DNA from: Camillea tinctor
Taxonomy: Eukaryota > Ascomycota > Sordariomycetes > Xylariales > Xylariaceae
Reading direction: 5' to 3'
Length of the DNA stretch: 64,000 nt
Assembly: GCA_022578605.1 (NCBI GenBank)
Contig: MU394064.1
Location: 1 to 64,000 of the forward strand
The notes beneath the pieces are model-generated. The model had not been told where the DNA came from. It worked only from the letters and a program-made list of their open reading frames with translations, and made no database searches. Both the position numbers and the translations under genes were made by a program. Position 1 is the stretch's first letter. Each line of letters begins with the position of its first letter. This document shows, piece by piece, positions 62,889-64,000 of this stretch.

Positions 62889-64000
62889 ATGAGTGCCACG
62901 CGACCTCATCCCCAGGACCCTCAGGACGGCAACCCTGATTCCCGTATAGGCCAAGAACTGGACGACTTCTTCCAACACTTGGACCCCTTCAAGAATGGGA
63001 CCAAGTATGTCAAGGCTGAGACCAAGAGCAAGACCACTTGTGACGACAGCAGCGGTAATGACGATGGCAATGATGTTGATCTGCTCAGGTTAGTTTCCCA
63101 TTGTATACTTTACTCATTCTATCCTCACTCTTATATGGCTTGCCTTCTCAATGCTTTCCGTTCTCCTATATATTATTTCATTTATTCCCAAATGACTCCT
63201 CTCACTTCCCTTTGGGACCCCTAACCCCTACTCCCCTTCTTCTTACCATAACATCTACTGACATGCCACCTACCACACAACAGTGACAACAGCAATAAAA
63301 GCATCAACAATGATATCAAGGACAACACGGGTGATAAACCCGCAAGCCCCCCAGGTTCTACCACCTATAGAGATTACGATTATGACTTTTACCAGACTTA
63401 CAGATGGGACCTTGAGCATGATCATAATTATAGGTACCTGGACTCGCGCGAATATCGAGATGAGCTCTACTCCTATTGCAGCGACGAGGAGAACCAGGGC
63501 CAGGAGGAGGAGTACCAACCGCCCCAACCCCGAACTTCTCCAGCTGGATACTACTTGCCCCCCACCCCCGGCAAACCAGACTTCCACATGAACCCAACCG
63601 CCCGTGTCCCAGTGCGGATCACGAATGAAGCCGGGGAGCAAATCAAGCTCCCCACGCGCCGGGGCCGCAGCGCCGCAGTCATTCACTCCACTCTCAACCC
63701 AGAAGCGCCCTCCTACCGCGGCCCAGGCTCGTCTTCCCCTGCATACCCAGCGCTCTTCGACCCCAGCCGTCTGCCCGCGCACCACTACTGCCCCTACACC
63801 ATGGGCGGCCTCGCCCACGACCTTCCCTTCCCGCCCTTCCCGCCCCTCGCGCACGCATCTCTTCTCTCCCCCGCCGACCTAGCGAGCGCCCTCTTCGCCT
63901 CCCCTCCGCCGCTGAACCACGGCTTCGACACCTACGCCGCGTACCTGAAGGACATGCTGCAGATGCACGGCCCCGCGTGGGAGCGCGGCGAGGATCTGCC
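62889..64000 (+). CDS. Uncharacterised acidic, proline-rich protein, truncated by the window end
   Basis: I do not recognise this protein. Exons: 62889-63088, then 63284 to beyond 64000. The intron (GTTAGT to ACAG) joins in phase through a Ser codon. About 305 residues are visible with no stop before the edge. The N-terminus has a DDFFQHLDPF block and many Asp/Asn. The middle has a Tyr/Asp/Glu-rich segment (YRDYDYDFYQTYRWDLEHD), then acidic EENQGQEEEY, Pro-rich stretches and the block VRITNEAGEQIKLPTRRGRS, followed by an Ala/Pro/Leu-rich region. There is no signal peptide. Third-position GC rises strongly downstream, supporting coding. Function unknown; an intrinsically disordered regulator is possible. 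Confidence 0.75.

Overview
This is a 64 kb piece of a nuclear chromosome from a filamentous ascomycete fungus, most likely a sordariomycete (inferred). The genes carry short introns of about 50-225 bases, several with CTAAC-type branch sites. The protein set (Ste23-like insulysin, Ubp12-like deubiquitinase, complex I subunit, CFIm25, fused MoaA-MoaC) fits a mould and not a budding yeast, which lacks complex I and molybdenum cofactor synthesis. The spacers are long and rich in short repeats such as TACCTAGGTA, GGGTAT and homopolymers. I found no tRNA, rRNA, CRISPR array or intact transposon.

Layout. 1-9.3 kb: a 94-base poly-C edge, then sequence with no recognisable gene. 9.4-11.2 kb (-): a conserved-looking protein with a P/Q-rich tail, followed by a MITE-like inverted repeat at 11.5-11.7 kb. 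12.5-17.5 kb (-): a large ubiquitin-specific protease. 21.8-25.0 kb (-): insulysin ending in a peroxisomal SKL signal. 25-30 kb: gene-poor. 30.0-30.9 kb (-) Mpp6-like exosome cofactor and 31.5-32.2 kb (+) NDUFS6-type complex I subunit share a divergent promoter region. 32.6-33.6 kb (+) YjbQ-family protein converges on 34.2-35.1 kb (-) CFIm25. 36.8-37.7 kb (-): a small secreted cysteine-containing protein beside an AT-rich, gene-poor island (to about 43 kb) with a possible reverse-transcriptase remnant. 43.6-45.2 kb (-): two-RRM protein with polyglutamine. 47.0-48.9 kb (-): WDR8/WRAP73-like WD40 protein. 49.9-52.1 kb (+): molybdopterin precursor Z synthase gene. 52-57 kb: gene-poor. 57.3-58.2 kb (+): FYVE-finger protein. 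62.9 kb to the edge (+): an acidic, proline-rich protein of unknown function, cut by the window end.

The genes are mostly unrelated housekeeping functions: protein turnover, RNA processing, respiration and cofactor synthesis. There is no biosynthetic cluster or defence island. The most unusual points are at gene-structure level: two apparent GC-AG introns, a MoaA reading frame that ends in its functional Gly-Gly and a stop just before the in-gene MoaC frame (a human MOCS1-like design), a PTS1 signal on insulysin, and an inverted repeat able to form a long hairpin. All exon boundaries were set by eye from splice motifs, reading phase and family alignment from memory, without database searches.
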